64,000 nt of DNA from Neoalteromonas facilis (GTDB taxonomy: Bacteria; Pseudomonadota; Gammaproteobacteria; Enterobacterales; Alteromonadaceae): positions 992,001-1,056,000 of the forward strand of contig NZ_PEAY01000001.1 in the NCBI RefSeq assembly GCF_002807665.1. The letters run 5' to 3'. The notes beneath the pieces were generated by a model that had not been told where the DNA came from, ran no database searches, and saw only the letters and a program-made list of their open reading frames with translations. Positions 40,058-50,009 of this stretch are shown here, one piece after another (positions within the stretch are counted from its first letter, which is position 1; each line of letters opens with the position of its first letter). The position numbers were made by a program, and so were the translations under genes.

Positions 40058-40921
40058 ATGCTCAAAATTGAAAACCTGACAAAAACGTATTCAGACGGAA
40101 CGAAAGCACTGAATAATATATCCCTATCATTACCAAAAGGAATGATAGGACTACTTGGGCCAAATGGTGCAGGAAAGTCGACGTTAATGCGCACCTTGGC
40201 TTCTTTACAGTCACCTGATTCAGGCAACATCGTTTTTAACGGCGTTAATACTTTAACAAGCCCTCAACTATTAAGACAGCAACTTGGATATTTACCTCAA
40301 TATTTTGGCGTTTATCCGAACATGAATTGCCTCTCTCTAATGAAGCATATGTCAGCACTAAAAGGCATCAAGAAAAGTGACGCTGAACAACAAATACATC
40401 AACTACTTGAGCTAACTAATCTAACTCATGTTGCTAAGAAGCGCGTATCTACATTTTCAGGTGGTATGCGCCAGCGCTTTGGCATTGCCCAAGCACTATT
40501 AGGTGACCCAAAACTCATCATTATGGATGAACCCACTTCAGGTTTAGACCCAATGGAACGTGGCCGTCTGAATGATCTATTAGTGTCGATAAGTCAAAAC
40601 AAGCTCATCCTGCTGTCAACCCACATCGTCGAAGACATAGAGAGTCTGTGTACACATGTAGCTCTGATGAACAAGGGTGAAATTATTGAATATGGTTCAG
40701 TGAACTCACTGATCGCTCCTCTTAAAGGACGAGTGTGGAAAGCCGATTTGATACAAGACTCTTTTAGCAAAACACAAATACTGAACAAGCGTTTTATTCA
40801 TGGCCTCCCTGAGTACAGATTATTCAGTTCAGTGCAGCCCTCACCAAACGCGGAGTCCGTCACTCCATCTCTGCAAGACAGATATTTCTATGAATTAAAT
40901 CATGTTGGAGGGACACTATGA
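40058..40921 (+). CDS. ABC transporter ATP-binding protein
   Basis: A 287-residue nucleotide-binding subunit with Walker A GLLGPNGAGKST (about 31-42), signature FSGGMRQRFG, Walker B LIIMDEPTSGLD and H-loop STHIVED. AGGAGG lies a few bases before the ATG, a strong ribosome-binding site. The stop overlaps the start of the permease-peptidase gene (ATGA), so the two subunits are translationally coupled. The C-terminal 70 residues are specific to this family. Probably controlled by the divergent LytTR system. Confidence 0.9.
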   Translation: MLKIENLTKTYSDGTKALNNISLSLPKGMIGLLGPNGAGKSTLMRTLASLQSPDSGNIVFNGVNTLTSPQLLRQQLGYLPQYFGVYPNMNCLSLMKHMSALKGIKKSDAEQQIHQLLELTNLTHVAKKRVSTFSGGMRQRFGIAQALLGDPKLIIMDEPTSGLDPMERGRLNDLLVSISQNKLILLSTHIVEDIESLCTHVALMNKGEIIEYGSVNSLIAPLKGRVWKADLIQDSFSKTQILNKRFIHGLPEYRLFSSVQPSPNAESVTPSLQDRYFYELNHVGGTL

Positions 40922-43900
40922 ACATTCGATATGAACTTCAGTTTGCGCTAAGACAACCCGTCATTTTGATTGTTTATCTAACGTCCGTGCTGTTTTCTTT
41001 ATTAATAGGACTGGGTGTAACGAATCCTGATATATCTGCGTTGCAACAGTTAGAACTGAACATGGTGACCTTGCATATGATGGTGATCCCCCCCATTGTA
41101 GCCGTTATCGCTCCAGTCATTTTACTCAGAGATACTAATGCCAATATGTCTGAGCTTATTTGGGTCACGCCTGTTCGCTCAGATCTGCGCTGGCTTGGAA
41201 GGTCCTTAGCAACGGTTGCCGTGACTGGCTTGGCGTTTAGTCTATGTACATTGTTTTTGTTGATGGCGTTTTCAATCAATGTGAGCTTTGAAATAACGAT
41301 GCTATTCACACTTATCAAGCATGTGATGTATTTCGCCTTACCGACTATTTTATTGCTTACAGTAATCGTACTTTGGTTGTGTCTCTCATTCTCCAACAAC
41401 GCGATTATTTATCTTGTATTCGGAGCCATCTGGATGGGATATATCATGCTGGCCAGTTCAAATGGCTCACCTGTATTGGCTGGTAGCCAAATTGTCAGCG
41501 ATTCACTTTATAGCGTCATGCTACGTGCAGATCCTTATGCATTAACCGCGCTCGTCGATGTTAACACATTATCTGAAGCCGACACGTTCACCTATCTATT
41601 AATGAATCGTCTCGGTTACTCTTTTTTAGCGTTATTTTGCCTGTATTTACTCATCAGCAAAAAACAAAAGCCAGACCAAGCTAGGAATTCAACAACGATA
41701 AAAACCCCGTTTATAAACAGTTCTCTTGGGCTCTTTTTTAAAAAGATAGGGTTACCGAAAAAACACTCAGCTGGCAAACACGCAGTTGAAATAGAGCAAC
41801 TTGATCAAATACTGAGTTTAAAGGACTCTCCAAAATTAACGAGCACCAAAACCCGTTATGTATTTAGTAATGATGTAAGCGCACTTTACACACGCTATCT
41901 CAAATCTTTAGTGCTAAATAAATTGAACCTAATCCTCTTCATGGTTTGGACAGGCCTTTGTTTTGAAAACGTTGCGTCCGGATTAGGCATTACTGACACT
42001 TTTTCTCAATATTTGCCAAACAGTATTGATGCATTAAACCGAATTGCGTTCGACTTATTACCGGCTTTTGGCACTGCAATTTGCGCGTTTTGGGCATGGC
42101 AGATAGGCACCTACGATAAACGTCATGGGTTCAGCGAGCTTCTAGCCGCTACACCCACTCAAAATAGTACAATTGTTTTAGTTCATTTAGCCGCCATCAC
42201 TAGCTTATTAGCAATTTTGTTGGTCTGTTCAGCTATAGGCAGTCTCGCAGCCGAAACCTTACTCGACAGCAAAATATTATTATCTCATTACATGACTCAG
42301 TTTTGGATCTCAGGTACCCAGTTGCTGCTTATCAGTTGGTTGTTTGTTGCCTGTTTTCATATGTTCAAACAAACTTTAGTCGCTATGGGTGTTGTAACCG
42401 CTATCTTAGTTGTGAAATTCACGCCGGTAATGAACCTATTAGGATTAGCTCACCCACTTTGGGATATTGCTTCAGCCCCGGTTCTCGCGCCTGACAGTTT
42501 TTGGTATTTCAGCAGCAGTATCACAAGCTTCAAACCTTATATCTCGTTTTGGTTCACATTTGTCATTACTTCGATACTCCTTGCAACTAAGAAAACACAT
42601 AGGTTGACTGGATTTTCATCACAACCATTTGGCTCACAAAATAAGTGGCTTGCGTTGCCTATTGGTGGCGTGATTCTGTTTGGTTTTTTACTGAGCAACC
42701 AAGTTTGGCAAGAGAGGCCCCTTGCAAACGCATCGAAGCGCGAGCATTGGAAAGCCGATTACGAAAAACACTACCAAAATTGGCAAAACATTCCGCAACC
42801 TAAGCTGATACATTTGGAAGCAAAAGTAGATATTTATTCTCGGAATGGCCACGCTAATTTTGATTTAACCTATTATGTTACCAACACGCATAGTGAGTCG
42901 ATAAAAGACCTATTAATTGGTCGCTACGGCAATTATGAGCTGCCGGAAATTGAAATCAAAGACGCCCAACCAACATCGGTTGATCTGACACTCGGTCAAA
43001 CGACATTCAAGCTTGATTCACCACTTGAGCCTGGCGAAACACTCAGTTTTACGACTCGGTTCTCAGTCGAATCTGATCAACTATGGGTTGAAACATTAAA
43101 TCAAGCCATTAAGCCTGAATTCAGCAATTTGATTGGCATTCCCTTATTGCCAACCATTGGTTACCAATCCAGGAATGAACTAACGGATACTCAACTTAGA
43201 GCCAAGTATAATCTTTCCCCTAAGCCAACATGGAAGCCGTCAACAAATTTGATTCACGGAGCATCAGAGCGAGATGATTATAACTGGATCACAATGAATA
43301 CCCAATTAAGCGTCGACCATGGGTCCAGAGGCCTTACGCAAGGCAAACTTATAAAAAGCTGGCAACAAGGCGATCGGGCTTATTATAAGTATGAAGCACT
43401 TGCGCCTTTTCGGGCCATCCCCGTATGGTCGGCCGTACCATTTAAAGCGCAATCAGCCATGGTAAATAACACTGAAATATCAGTACTGACTCAACACAAC
43501 AATGAAGCGGTCAAACTTAATTTAAAAGCGATGCAAGACACGTTAGCTTGGTTCGAAGAGAATGTTGTCGCGTACCCTTATACGCAACTAACGCTAGTAA
43601 ACACCCCTGATCTAGAAGCGAGCGGATATGCCCTGCCTCAAATTATGTATATTGCAGATACGGTCGGTTTTAGGTCATCTCCTCTATCTACGGCCGGTTT
43701 TGATCAACGTTATCGCCGTGCGGTGCACGAAACAGCTCATCAGTGGTTTGGTCACAATATAGGCAACGGCGTAAAGGGAGATAGTTTGTTTCTTGTCGAG
43801 TCACTTGCCAAATACGTTGAGCTTGTATTGATAGAAAAACATTATGGTTATGAAGCTATGAATGCGTTAGTTGAATATGAACAGAAACGATTTGATTTTG

Positions 43901-44160
43901 CAGAGGTTCATAATTATGAACAACCGAATGCACTTGTTGATGCCGACAAATATCATGAGCAGTATTCGAAAGCGACACTCGTATTTGCGGAGTTAAGAAA
44001 TACCGTTGGCGATAAGGCGATCACAACCGCATTAAAGGAAATGTGGAAACGCCATCAGTATCCGAAGACGCCGGCCACATCCATGGATTTTGTTCGATAC
44101 TTAAAATTCGTTTCTCCCAACCATAAGGATAAAATAGATTCCCTATTATTGACCCCTTAA
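40918..44160 (+). CDS. Fused ABC-2 type permease and M1 family metallopeptidase
   Basis: A 1080-residue protein with two groups of membrane segments (about 10-250 and 335-600) characteristic of ABC-2 permeases, and a C-terminal M1 (gluzincin) domain outside the membrane. The zinc motif HETAH is at 937-941 and the third ligand Glu follows in FLVES; the 19-residue gap, one more than in classical M1 enzymes, is shared with other ABC-linked M1 members. Together with the ATPase it could export and trim peptides, or act as a peptide-sensing machine; the substrate is unknown. The motif YALPQIMYI replaces the usual GAMEN. Confidence 0.85.
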   Translation: MNIRYELQFALRQPVILIVYLTSVLFSLLIGLGVTNPDISALQQLELNMVTLHMMVIPPIVAVIAPVILLRDTNANMSELIWVTPVRSDLRWLGRSLATVAVTGLAFSLCTLFLLMAFSINVSFEITMLFTLIKHVMYFALPTILLLTVIVLWLCLSFSNNAIIYLVFGAIWMGYIMLASSNGSPVLAGSQIVSDSLYSVMLRADPYALTALVDVNTLSEADTFTYLLMNRLGYSFLALFCLYLLISKKQKPDQARNSTTIKTPFINSSLGLFFKKIGLPKKHSAGKHAVEIEQLDQILSLKDSPKLTSTKTRYVFSNDVSALYTRYLKSLVLNKLNLILFMVWTGLCFENVASGLGITDTFSQYLPNSIDALNRIAFDLLPAFGTAICAFWAWQIGTYDKRHGFSELLAATPTQNSTIVLVHLAAITSLLAILLVCSAIGSLAAETLLDSKILLSHYMTQFWISGTQLLLISWLFVACFHMFKQTLVAMGVVTAILVVKFTPVMNLLGLAHPLWDIASAPVLAPDSFWYFSSSITSFKPYISFWFTFVITSILLATKKTHRLTGFSSQPFGSQNKWLALPIGGVILFGFLLSNQVWQERPLANASKREHWKADYEKHYQNWQNIPQPKLIHLEAKVDIYSRNGHANFDLTYYVTNTHSESIKDLLIGRYGNYELPEIEIKDAQPTSVDLTLGQTTFKLDSPLEPGETLSFTTRFSVESDQLWVETLNQAIKPEFSNLIGIPLLPTIGYQSRNELTDTQLRAKYNLSPKPTWKPSTNLIHGASERDDYNWITMNTQLSVDHGSRGLTQGKLIKSWQQGDRAYYKYEALAPFRAIPVWSAVPFKAQSAMVNNTEISVLTQHNNEAVKLNLKAMQDTLAWFEENVVAYPYTQLTLVNTPDLEASGYALPQIMYIADTVGFRSSPLSTAGFDQRYRRAVHETAHQWFGHNIGNGVKGDSLFLVESLAKYVELVLIEKHYGYEAMNALVEYEQKRFDFAEVHNYEQPNALVDADKYHEQYSKATLVFAELRNTVGDKAITTALKEMWKRHQYPKTPATSMDFVRYLKFVSPNHKDKIDSLLLTP

Positions 44161-44168
44161 TGGGTCTT

Positions 44169-44210
44169 GGTAACTCATACTTATCCAAGTATGAGTTACC
44201 ATTGCTGTTT
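44169..44210 (+). terminator. Long hairpin after the permease-peptidase gene
   Basis: GGTAACTCATACTT (44169-44182), loop ATCC, AAGTATGAGTTACC (44187-44200): a perfect 14-bp stem 9 bp after the stop, followed by a loose T-rich tract. It is probably the operon terminator, though the T-tract is interrupted. Confidence 0.6.
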
Positions 44211-44396
44211 TACTAGCTTTGGGCCGGCCGTTACCCCTTGTTGATACTCTCACTAGTTTTTAACCAATGTTTGTCGGTTGCAGAAAAGCCTCAATGTAGT
44301 TTGATAGTTAAAAATACGTTCAAATAGGCCCATTTGAACGACAATCACATAAATGTAAGGCACATTCACTTTCAATTTGGAGCAGTTACCCATCAA

Positions 44397-45125
44397 ATGA
44401 GAGCGAGAGTGAAAAAATTAACCAACCAAAATCTTCAAGCCTACTATGCCCGTATAGCAGGCCTTTCTTACATCATTTTTACGCTGGCAGGATTGATTAA
44501 AAACTTTGTATTAAATACGCAACTGTCCGATGTTGGCGCGGCGCATACGCAAGGGATATTCGAGAACGAATTGCAGTTTCGTTTAGGCAGTGCGGCTGAA
44601 ATAGTGATGTTTCTGGGCGTCGTTATGGCTTCTGTATCTTTTTACATTGTATTTAAATCCGTCAGTAAACAACTCGCACAAACTGCTTTGTGTCTGCGAT
44701 TAATTGAAATAATCACCGGAGGAATGGCGGTCGTTATTGGTATGGGCATGCTTGCATTGACCAATAGTACTTATCTACAGAATACCGTCGACATGGAGCA
44801 ATTACATGCGATAGTGATTATTGCCTCCAGTTTTAGACTACCTGCCTATGAATACAGTTGGATACCGATGGGATTTGCAGGCGTCATTACGTTTTATTTG
44901 TTCTTTAAGACGCGCTATATTCCACGATTCTGGTCCGTTTGGGGGATGATCACCTACACCAGTTTGATCATTTACCCTTTGGCACGACTACTCATAGTTG
45001 ATTTACCTCGCGAAGCAATGTTTGTGCTTTTTCCGGGCGCTTTGTTTGAACTCGGTGTTGGGATCTGGTTGTTGATTAAGGGAGTGAATAACCAATCTAC
45101 TGTCAACGAAATATCGAGTCACTAG
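44397..45125 (+). CDS. DUF4386 family integral membrane protein
   Basis: A 242-residue protein (263 in the longest frame) with about six hydrophobic segments. IAGLSYIIFTLAG near the start and FRLPAYEYSWIPMGFAGVI resemble DUF4386. I prefer the ATG at 44397 over TTG at 44334; a GTG at 44409 is also possible. Function unknown. It is preceded by the hairpin of the ABC operon, so it probably has its own promoter. Confidence 0.65.
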   Translation: MRARVKKLTNQNLQAYYARIAGLSYIIFTLAGLIKNFVLNTQLSDVGAAHTQGIFENELQFRLGSAAEIVMFLGVVMASVSFYIVFKSVSKQLAQTALCLRLIEIITGGMAVVIGMGMLALTNSTYLQNTVDMEQLHAIVIIASSFRLPAYEYSWIPMGFAGVITFYLFFKTRYIPRFWSVWGMITYTSLIIYPLARLLIVDLPREAMFVLFPGALFELGVGIWLLIKGVNNQSTVNEISSH

Positions 45126-45392
45126 CGCCAAAGCTACATATTCTTTGGGGTTCCCCATCCTTATAGGCTCTGTTTAGCGCTGACTGCTGTCTGTGCGGCA
45201 TAGCCTATATTTTTATTAATTTCTGATTGTTGTGACCGTTACTTGTCTCTCGTTATAGCGCCACATTTATAGCATTTCGTGTCAATTTTTAAGTGATTGC
45301 TAAAGAACACCAAATAGCATTTTCACCACTAAAAATCACTTTTCAGCCTTACCACATCACTTTCACGCAAACTTCTTCATTGCACAAACTTT
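45126..45392. other. Promoter region of the TonB receptor gene
   Basis: About 270 bp without a gene between the DUF4386 gene and the Fur site. A small GGGGTTCCCC inverted repeat lies near 45151-45160. The right end merges into the Fur box and the receptor's ribosome-binding site. Confidence 0.45.
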
Positions 45393-45413
45393 AAATGATA
45401 ACAATTATCATTT
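45393..45413. promoter_or_regulatory. Fur box upstream of the TonB-dependent receptor
   Basis: AAATGATAACAATTATCATTT contains TGATAA-CAA-TTATCA, a perfect inverted repeat that closely matches the 7-1-7 Fur consensus. It lies 57 bp before the receptor start and indicates repression by Fe2+-Fur. Confidence 0.9.
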
Positions 45414-45470
45414 GCATTTTTATTTTGTTTGTTTACCATAGCCCATCTCTGTCACCACGAAGGAAGAAAA

Positions 45471-47741
45471 GTGTCAACACATACAAAACTTGGATCAACA
45501 GCCCTTATCAGCACACTCGCATTTGCATTACCCGCACTCGCGACGAATGAAGAATCTGAAAAATCTATCGAAGAACGCACAAGCGCGGTGGAACTCATCG
45601 AAATACACGGCGTAAGAAACTCCATCTATAACGTGAAACGATCGGGCGATGTAAGACGATTAGTCGATCTAGTAGATACGCCAGCAACCATAACGGTATT
45701 AACCAAAGATCAAATAGAAGAGTCAGGCCGTTCAGATCTTAAAGAAGTGTTGTCGACTCAGGCGGGCGTCACATTGGGAACGGGTGAAAATGGTAACGCG
45801 TTTGGTGATCGCTATATCATCCGTGGTCATGAAGCACGTTCCGACGTATTTGTTGATGGATTGCGTGATCCAGGCATGAATACGCGAGAGAGCTTTTCTG
45901 TCGAACAAATTGAAATCACCAAGGGTCCGAGTTCTACGTTTGCGGGCAGAGGCTCTTCTGGTGGTGCGATCAACAGTATTACCAAAAAAGCCTCTATTGA
46001 TTATGATTTTGGTCGCGTTGATGTCGGATTGGGCAGTGACAACTATTTGCGTACAACGCTAGACGTCAACACACCTATCAACGATTCATTCGCCACTCGT
46101 ATCAATATTCTCAAAGCATCAGAAGATGCGCCTAAACGTGATGGCGCTGAACGAGATCGCCAAGGTGCCCTCCTGTCTGGTCTTTATGACGATTTAGATA
46201 AAACAAAAGTCTGGGCTGACATCTACTACTTAAAAGCTGAAGATGTACCTGATTTTGGCACGACACAAGTCAACGAACAGATCATTAAAGATATTCCGGT
46301 CTATGCGCAAAAGCATGACTTTTTGTATTCTGAAGCGATGTCATCAACAGTCCGAGTAGAATACCAACTCAATCCCAACTGGAAGCTTTACAATATTACG
46401 CGCTATGGCCAAACCAACAATGGCTATGTTGCCACCAGCGCCGGCGGTACCACGGGTTATATAACAGAAGCAGATGCTATAGCAGGCATTAATGGTTTCA
46501 CAACGTTTGGATTCGGCAGTCATTCGGCGTATCAAGACATTGAACACTTATCGACTCAATTCAGTCTCTTTACTGACGTATCCTTAGCTGACACGAATCA
46601 TCAAATCGTCATCAGTGCTGAATACTCCGACTATTCAGTTCTCAATGGGCGATACAGCGACACGGGGTCAGTCAGTCAAACTAACTGCTGGACAAGTGGC
46701 AGAGGCGGCATTGGTGAAAACTTCTGTGCGATTGATCCCACGGGGAACATAGTCGCAGGATTAAATAATGTTATAGATCGTTCGAATGCGACTAAGGGCG
46801 ACTTCTCAGCGGATTATCAGTACACCGTGTCGGCTTTCTCATTAATGGACACCGTGCAGGTAACGGATAAATTGATGATGTTCGCAGGAATTCGTTTAGA
46901 TGCATATGACTATAGCAACCTTGCAAACGGACGCAGTGGAGAAGCACTATATGAATTCTCAGATACCCTGACCAATGGTCATTTGGGGCTTGTGTACGAG
47001 GTTGTAGATGACATTAATCTATACGCTGCGTATGGCACTGCGACAAACATTAATGGTGGAGAATCCGATGTTGGCGCGAACTGTGGATACGGTGGTGTAT
47101 GTACTGATTCAGATGGCAATGCAGATGCTGAGCCTGAGACTGTTACAAACCTTGAATTAGGCACCAAGATGTCGCTCAATGACGAACAGTTGTTCGTTCA
47201 ACTAGCAGCGTTTAAATTGACCAAAGATGACATAATGGAAGGCGCCGGTCGTGGTTACGATGTCACTGGTGCACTCAATACCGGTAAGCATGAAGTAACT
47301 GGAGTTGAACTTGCCTTAAATGGACAAGTCACTGACGCACTGAGTATTCAAGTTAGTACCGCTGTTATGGATTCAGAAGTTCTTGAATCAGCATCGAACC
47401 CAGATAATGTGGGCTTACCATTAGCACTGTTTGCGAATAAAAGCTTTTACGCACAAGCGCGTTACCAAGTCACCGATGATTTTGCCTTTGGTGGGGATGT
47501 GACTTATAAAGATCGTATGACAGGTGGACAGCCTGACACCGGTTCTAGTGGTCCAGAGGTTCCTGCTTATCGCGTGTACAACCTGTTTGCGTCATATAAC
47601 ATCTCTGAAGATCTAACGACACGTATCAATATAGGTAACGTGTTTGATGACGAGTACTACACGTCTACTTACCGCGCCCCCAAATTTATGTACATTGGTG
47701 ACAGACAATCGGTACGCGCTACCCTAACCTACCAATTTTAA
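45471..47741 (+). CDS. TonB-dependent catecholate siderophore receptor (Fiu-like)
   Basis: A 756-residue outer-membrane receptor: signal peptide ending near LPALA, plug domain with TPATITVLTKDQIEESG and the RGHEARSDVFVDGLRD segment, then the 22-strand barrel ending in a C-terminal aromatic residue (TLTYQF). I chose the GTG at 45471, after AAGGAAGAAAA, since the longer frame from TTG at 45429 precedes the signal peptide. Context supports monocatecholate or other ferric siderophore uptake: a Fur box lies upstream and piuC follows 10 bp later. Confidence 0.92.
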   Translation: MSTHTKLGSTALISTLAFALPALATNEESEKSIEERTSAVELIEIHGVRNSIYNVKRSGDVRRLVDLVDTPATITVLTKDQIEESGRSDLKEVLSTQAGVTLGTGENGNAFGDRYIIRGHEARSDVFVDGLRDPGMNTRESFSVEQIEITKGPSSTFAGRGSSGGAINSITKKASIDYDFGRVDVGLGSDNYLRTTLDVNTPINDSFATRINILKASEDAPKRDGAERDRQGALLSGLYDDLDKTKVWADIYYLKAEDVPDFGTTQVNEQIIKDIPVYAQKHDFLYSEAMSSTVRVEYQLNPNWKLYNITRYGQTNNGYVATSAGGTTGYITEADAIAGINGFTTFGFGSHSAYQDIEHLSTQFSLFTDVSLADTNHQIVISAEYSDYSVLNGRYSDTGSVSQTNCWTSGRGGIGENFCAIDPTGNIVAGLNNVIDRSNATKGDFSADYQYTVSAFSLMDTVQVTDKLMMFAGIRLDAYDYSNLANGRSGEALYEFSDTLTNGHLGLVYEVVDDINLYAAYGTATNINGGESDVGANCGYGGVCTDSDGNADAEPETVTNLELGTKMSLNDEQLFVQLAAFKLTKDDIMEGAGRGYDVTGALNTGKHEVTGVELALNGQVTDALSIQVSTAVMDSEVLESASNPDNVGLPLALFANKSFYAQARYQVTDDFAFGGDVTYKDRMTGGQPDTGSSGPEVPAYRVYNLFASYNISEDLTTRINIGNVFDDEYYTSTYRAPKFMYIGDRQSVRATLTYQF

Positions 47742-47751
47742 GGAGAACACT

Positions 47752-48432
47752 ATGGTCTTGATCGAACAATTATTGACGCAAAAGGAAGTCGATTCAATTC
47801 GACAGCACCTCGATCAAGCGCCATGGCTAGATGGCAAAGGCACTGCAATGGGGATGGCGGCGGCTGTAAAGGAAAACGGCCAAGCCGACCCTAGCCACTC
47901 ATTGGTTCAGCAACTGGCTAACCAGCTACTGGGGATCTATGGGCAGTCACAAAAATTAGTCTCTGCGGTCCTTCCGCATAAAATATTTCCGCCGTGCTTC
48001 AACCGTTATACGCAAGGCGAATCTTATGGCTTTCATGTGGATGGGGCGATCATGCGCTTGCCCCATTCACAAGAGGTACTACGTTCTGACATGTCAATGA
48101 CGCTATTTTTGTCAGAGCCTGACGAATATGAAGGTGGTGAACTAGTCATACAAACAGAGTTCGGCGAGCAGCGAGTCAAACCTCGAGCAGGCGATGCTGT
48201 CACCTACCCTTCGAGTAGCTTACATCAGGTAACCCCCGTGACTTCAGGTACTCGTCTGGCCGCTATAACCTGGATGCAAAGTCTAGTGTCAGACACCCAC
48301 ATTCGCGAGGTTCTTTTCGAGCTTGACCAAACTATTCAATCGTTGATGCAAAATGAACAAATACCGCGCCAACAACTCGATAGTCTTCACCATGTATACC
48401 ACAATTTGATCCGTAAACACGCATCTGTATAG
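47752..48432 (+). CDS. piuC: Fe(II)/2-oxoglutarate-dependent dioxygenase PiuC/YbiX family
   Basis: A 226-residue enzyme of the PKHD-type hydroxylase family that is regularly linked to TonB siderophore receptors. The iron ligands are His and Asp in GFHVDGAIM and the His in SSSLHQVTPV, with the 2-oxoglutarate Arg in GTRLAAITW. PCFNRYTQGESYGFHVD is the family signature. AAGGAG precedes the ATG. Its substrate is not established. It is in an operon with the receptor and therefore probably Fur-repressed. Confidence 0.93.
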   Translation: MVLIEQLLTQKEVDSIRQHLDQAPWLDGKGTAMGMAAAVKENGQADPSHSLVQQLANQLLGIYGQSQKLVSAVLPHKIFPPCFNRYTQGESYGFHVDGAIMRLPHSQEVLRSDMSMTLFLSEPDEYEGGELVIQTEFGEQRVKPRAGDAVTYPSSSLHQVTPVTSGTRLAAITWMQSLVSDTHIREVLFELDQTIQSLMQNEQIPRQQLDSLHHVYHNLIRKHASV

Positions 48433-48593
48433 TCATCTGAGCGTCACATAAAGCCAATATGATCCATTGATGATTATACGCGTTTTATAATATTTACAGT
48501 GCAATATAGAATGCGCTGAGGCATATCGAGAGATGTATAATACGCTCCCACTCGATTAATAGCCTATTCATATGATTTTAATAGGAGTTTTTC

Positions 48594-48977
48594 ATGCGAA
48601 TGTTACATACGATGCTTCGGGTCGGCGATTTAGAGCGCTCAATAAAATTCTACACTGATGTCATGGGCATGAAGCTTATACGCACCAGCGAAAACGCTGA
48701 ATATCGTTACACCTTAGCCTTTGTCGGCTATGCAGATGAATCAGAACAAGCCGTGCTGGAGCTTACCTACAATTGGGATACTGATAGCTATACTCATGGC
48801 GATGCATTCGGCCATATTGCCTTTGCAGTGAATGATATCTATGCGTTTTGTGAGCAGCTGACAGCGCATGGTGCTGATGTTTACCGCCCTCCGGGCCCGG
48901 TGAAAGGTGGGCGCACTGTGATCGCATTTGTAAGAGATCCTGATGGTTATGCCATTGAGTTAATTGAAAAGGCGTAA
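48594..48977 (+). CDS. gloA: Lactoylglutathione lyase (glyoxalase I)
   Basis: Converts the hemithioacetal of methylglyoxal and glutathione to S-lactoylglutathione. The four metal ligands of the Ni-type enzyme are visible: His5 (LHTMLRVGD), Glu56 (LELTYNWD), His74 (FGHIAF) and Glu122 (AIELIE). Length 127 (E. coli 135). A ribosome-binding site AGGAG is present. The glpQ gene starts 6 bp after its stop. Confidence 0.96.
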   Translation: MRMLHTMLRVGDLERSIKFYTDVMGMKLIRTSENAEYRYTLAFVGYADESEQAVLELTYNWDTDSYTHGDAFGHIAFAVNDIYAFCEQLTAHGADVYRPPGPVKGGRTVIAFVRDPDGYAIELIEKA

Positions 48978-48983
48978 ATTATC

Positions 48984-50009
48984 ATGAGGCGCAAACGAGT
49001 TTTTTTCGGTGCATTTACATGCCTTATAGGCTTATTAGGTTGCGCTACAAATGCAGTTCAGAGTTTACCCAGTGCTGAAACGCACGAACAAAAGCCAATT
49101 GTCATTGCGCACCGAGGTGCCAGTGGCTATTTGCCTGAGCACACGCTACCAGCGGCGCTTTTGGCGTTTGAACAAGGGGCTGACTATATAGAGCAGGACT
49201 TGGTGCTCAGCCGAGATGGTGAGTTAGTTGTACTACATGACATTCATATTGACCGAGTCACCAATGTGGCAGACATGTATCCACTGCGCAAACGTGCAGA
49301 CGGCCGTTACTACGCGATTGATTTTGACCTGGCCGAATTAAAGCAGCTCGCCGTTCACGAGCGAAAAAATAAGGCTGGTGAACAGGTTTTTCCTCATCGC
49401 TATTCTGGCAACGCGGCATTCACTATTGCAACGTTTAATGAGCAAATCGAGCTAATAAAATTACTCAACTCCCTGACTGGAAAAGATGTTGGAATCTATG
49501 CCGAAATAAAATCTCCAGGTTGGCATCAACAACAAGGGTATGATATTTCCGCAGCAACCCTAAAGTCTTTAGAAGCACATGGGTTAAATCATCCAGCAGC
49601 AAAGGTTTATCTTCAGTGCTTTGATTTTAACGAAGTCAAACGTTTGAAAACTCAACTTAACGCCAAGGTAAAATTGATACAATTATTGGCAGATAATAGT
49701 TGGGGTGAATCTGACATCAACTATGATGCTTTGATGACTGAGCAGGGTTTAGCTGAAATTGCTCAATACGCAGTGGGAATTGGGCCTTGGCTAAACCAGA
49801 TGATTGATCCCAAAAAGCTTTCCCCTTCGGGTCTTCACGCATTGGCAAAACAACAAGGCTTGCTGGTACATCCCTATACCTTTAGGTCTGACTCACTGCC
49901 ACAAGGGATAGGTCAGCAGCAACTACTCGATATATTGTTCACGCGCATGAAAGTTGATGGTGTTTTTACTGACCAAACGGATGTTGTCAGAGGTTTCTTA
50001 GATCGTTAA
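48984..50009 (+). CDS. glpQ: Glycerophosphodiester phosphodiesterase GlpQ, lipoprotein
   Basis: Hydrolyses glycerophosphodiesters to glycerol-3-phosphate in the periplasm. A 341-residue protein with a lipobox (LIGLLGC, Cys at about residue 20), the GDPD motif IAHRGASGYLPEHT (about 41-54), EQDLVLSRDGELVVLHD and later EIKSPGWH. It ends overlapping the convergent motY stop by 4 bases. E. coli GlpQ is soluble in the periplasm; here a lipid anchor is predicted. Confidence 0.93.
   Translation: MRRKRVFFGAFTCLIGLLGCATNAVQSLPSAETHEQKPIVIAHRGASGYLPEHTLPAALLAFEQGADYIEQDLVLSRDGELVVLHDIHIDRVTNVADMYPLRKRADGRYYAIDFDLAELKQLAVHERKNKAGEQVFPHRYSGNAAFTIATFNEQIELIKLLNSLTGKDVGIYAEIKSPGWHQQQGYDISAATLKSLEAHGLNHPAAKVYLQCFDFNEVKRLKTQLNAKVKLIQLLADNSWGESDINYDALMTEQGLAEIAQYAVGIGPWLNQMIDPKKLSPSGLHALAKQQGLLVHPYTFRSDSLPQGIGQQQLLDILFTRMKVDGVFTDQTDVVRGFLDR

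Noticed and set aside
40918-44160. M1 domain as inactive because the third ligand is 19 rather than 18 residues from HExxH
   Set aside because: From recall, the same spacing occurs in other ABC-linked M1 proteins, and all three zinc ligands are present.
30391-45125. Accessory block as an integrated prophage or integrative element
   Set aside because: No integrase, transposase, phage genes or flanking direct repeats were recognised; it is described only as accessory.
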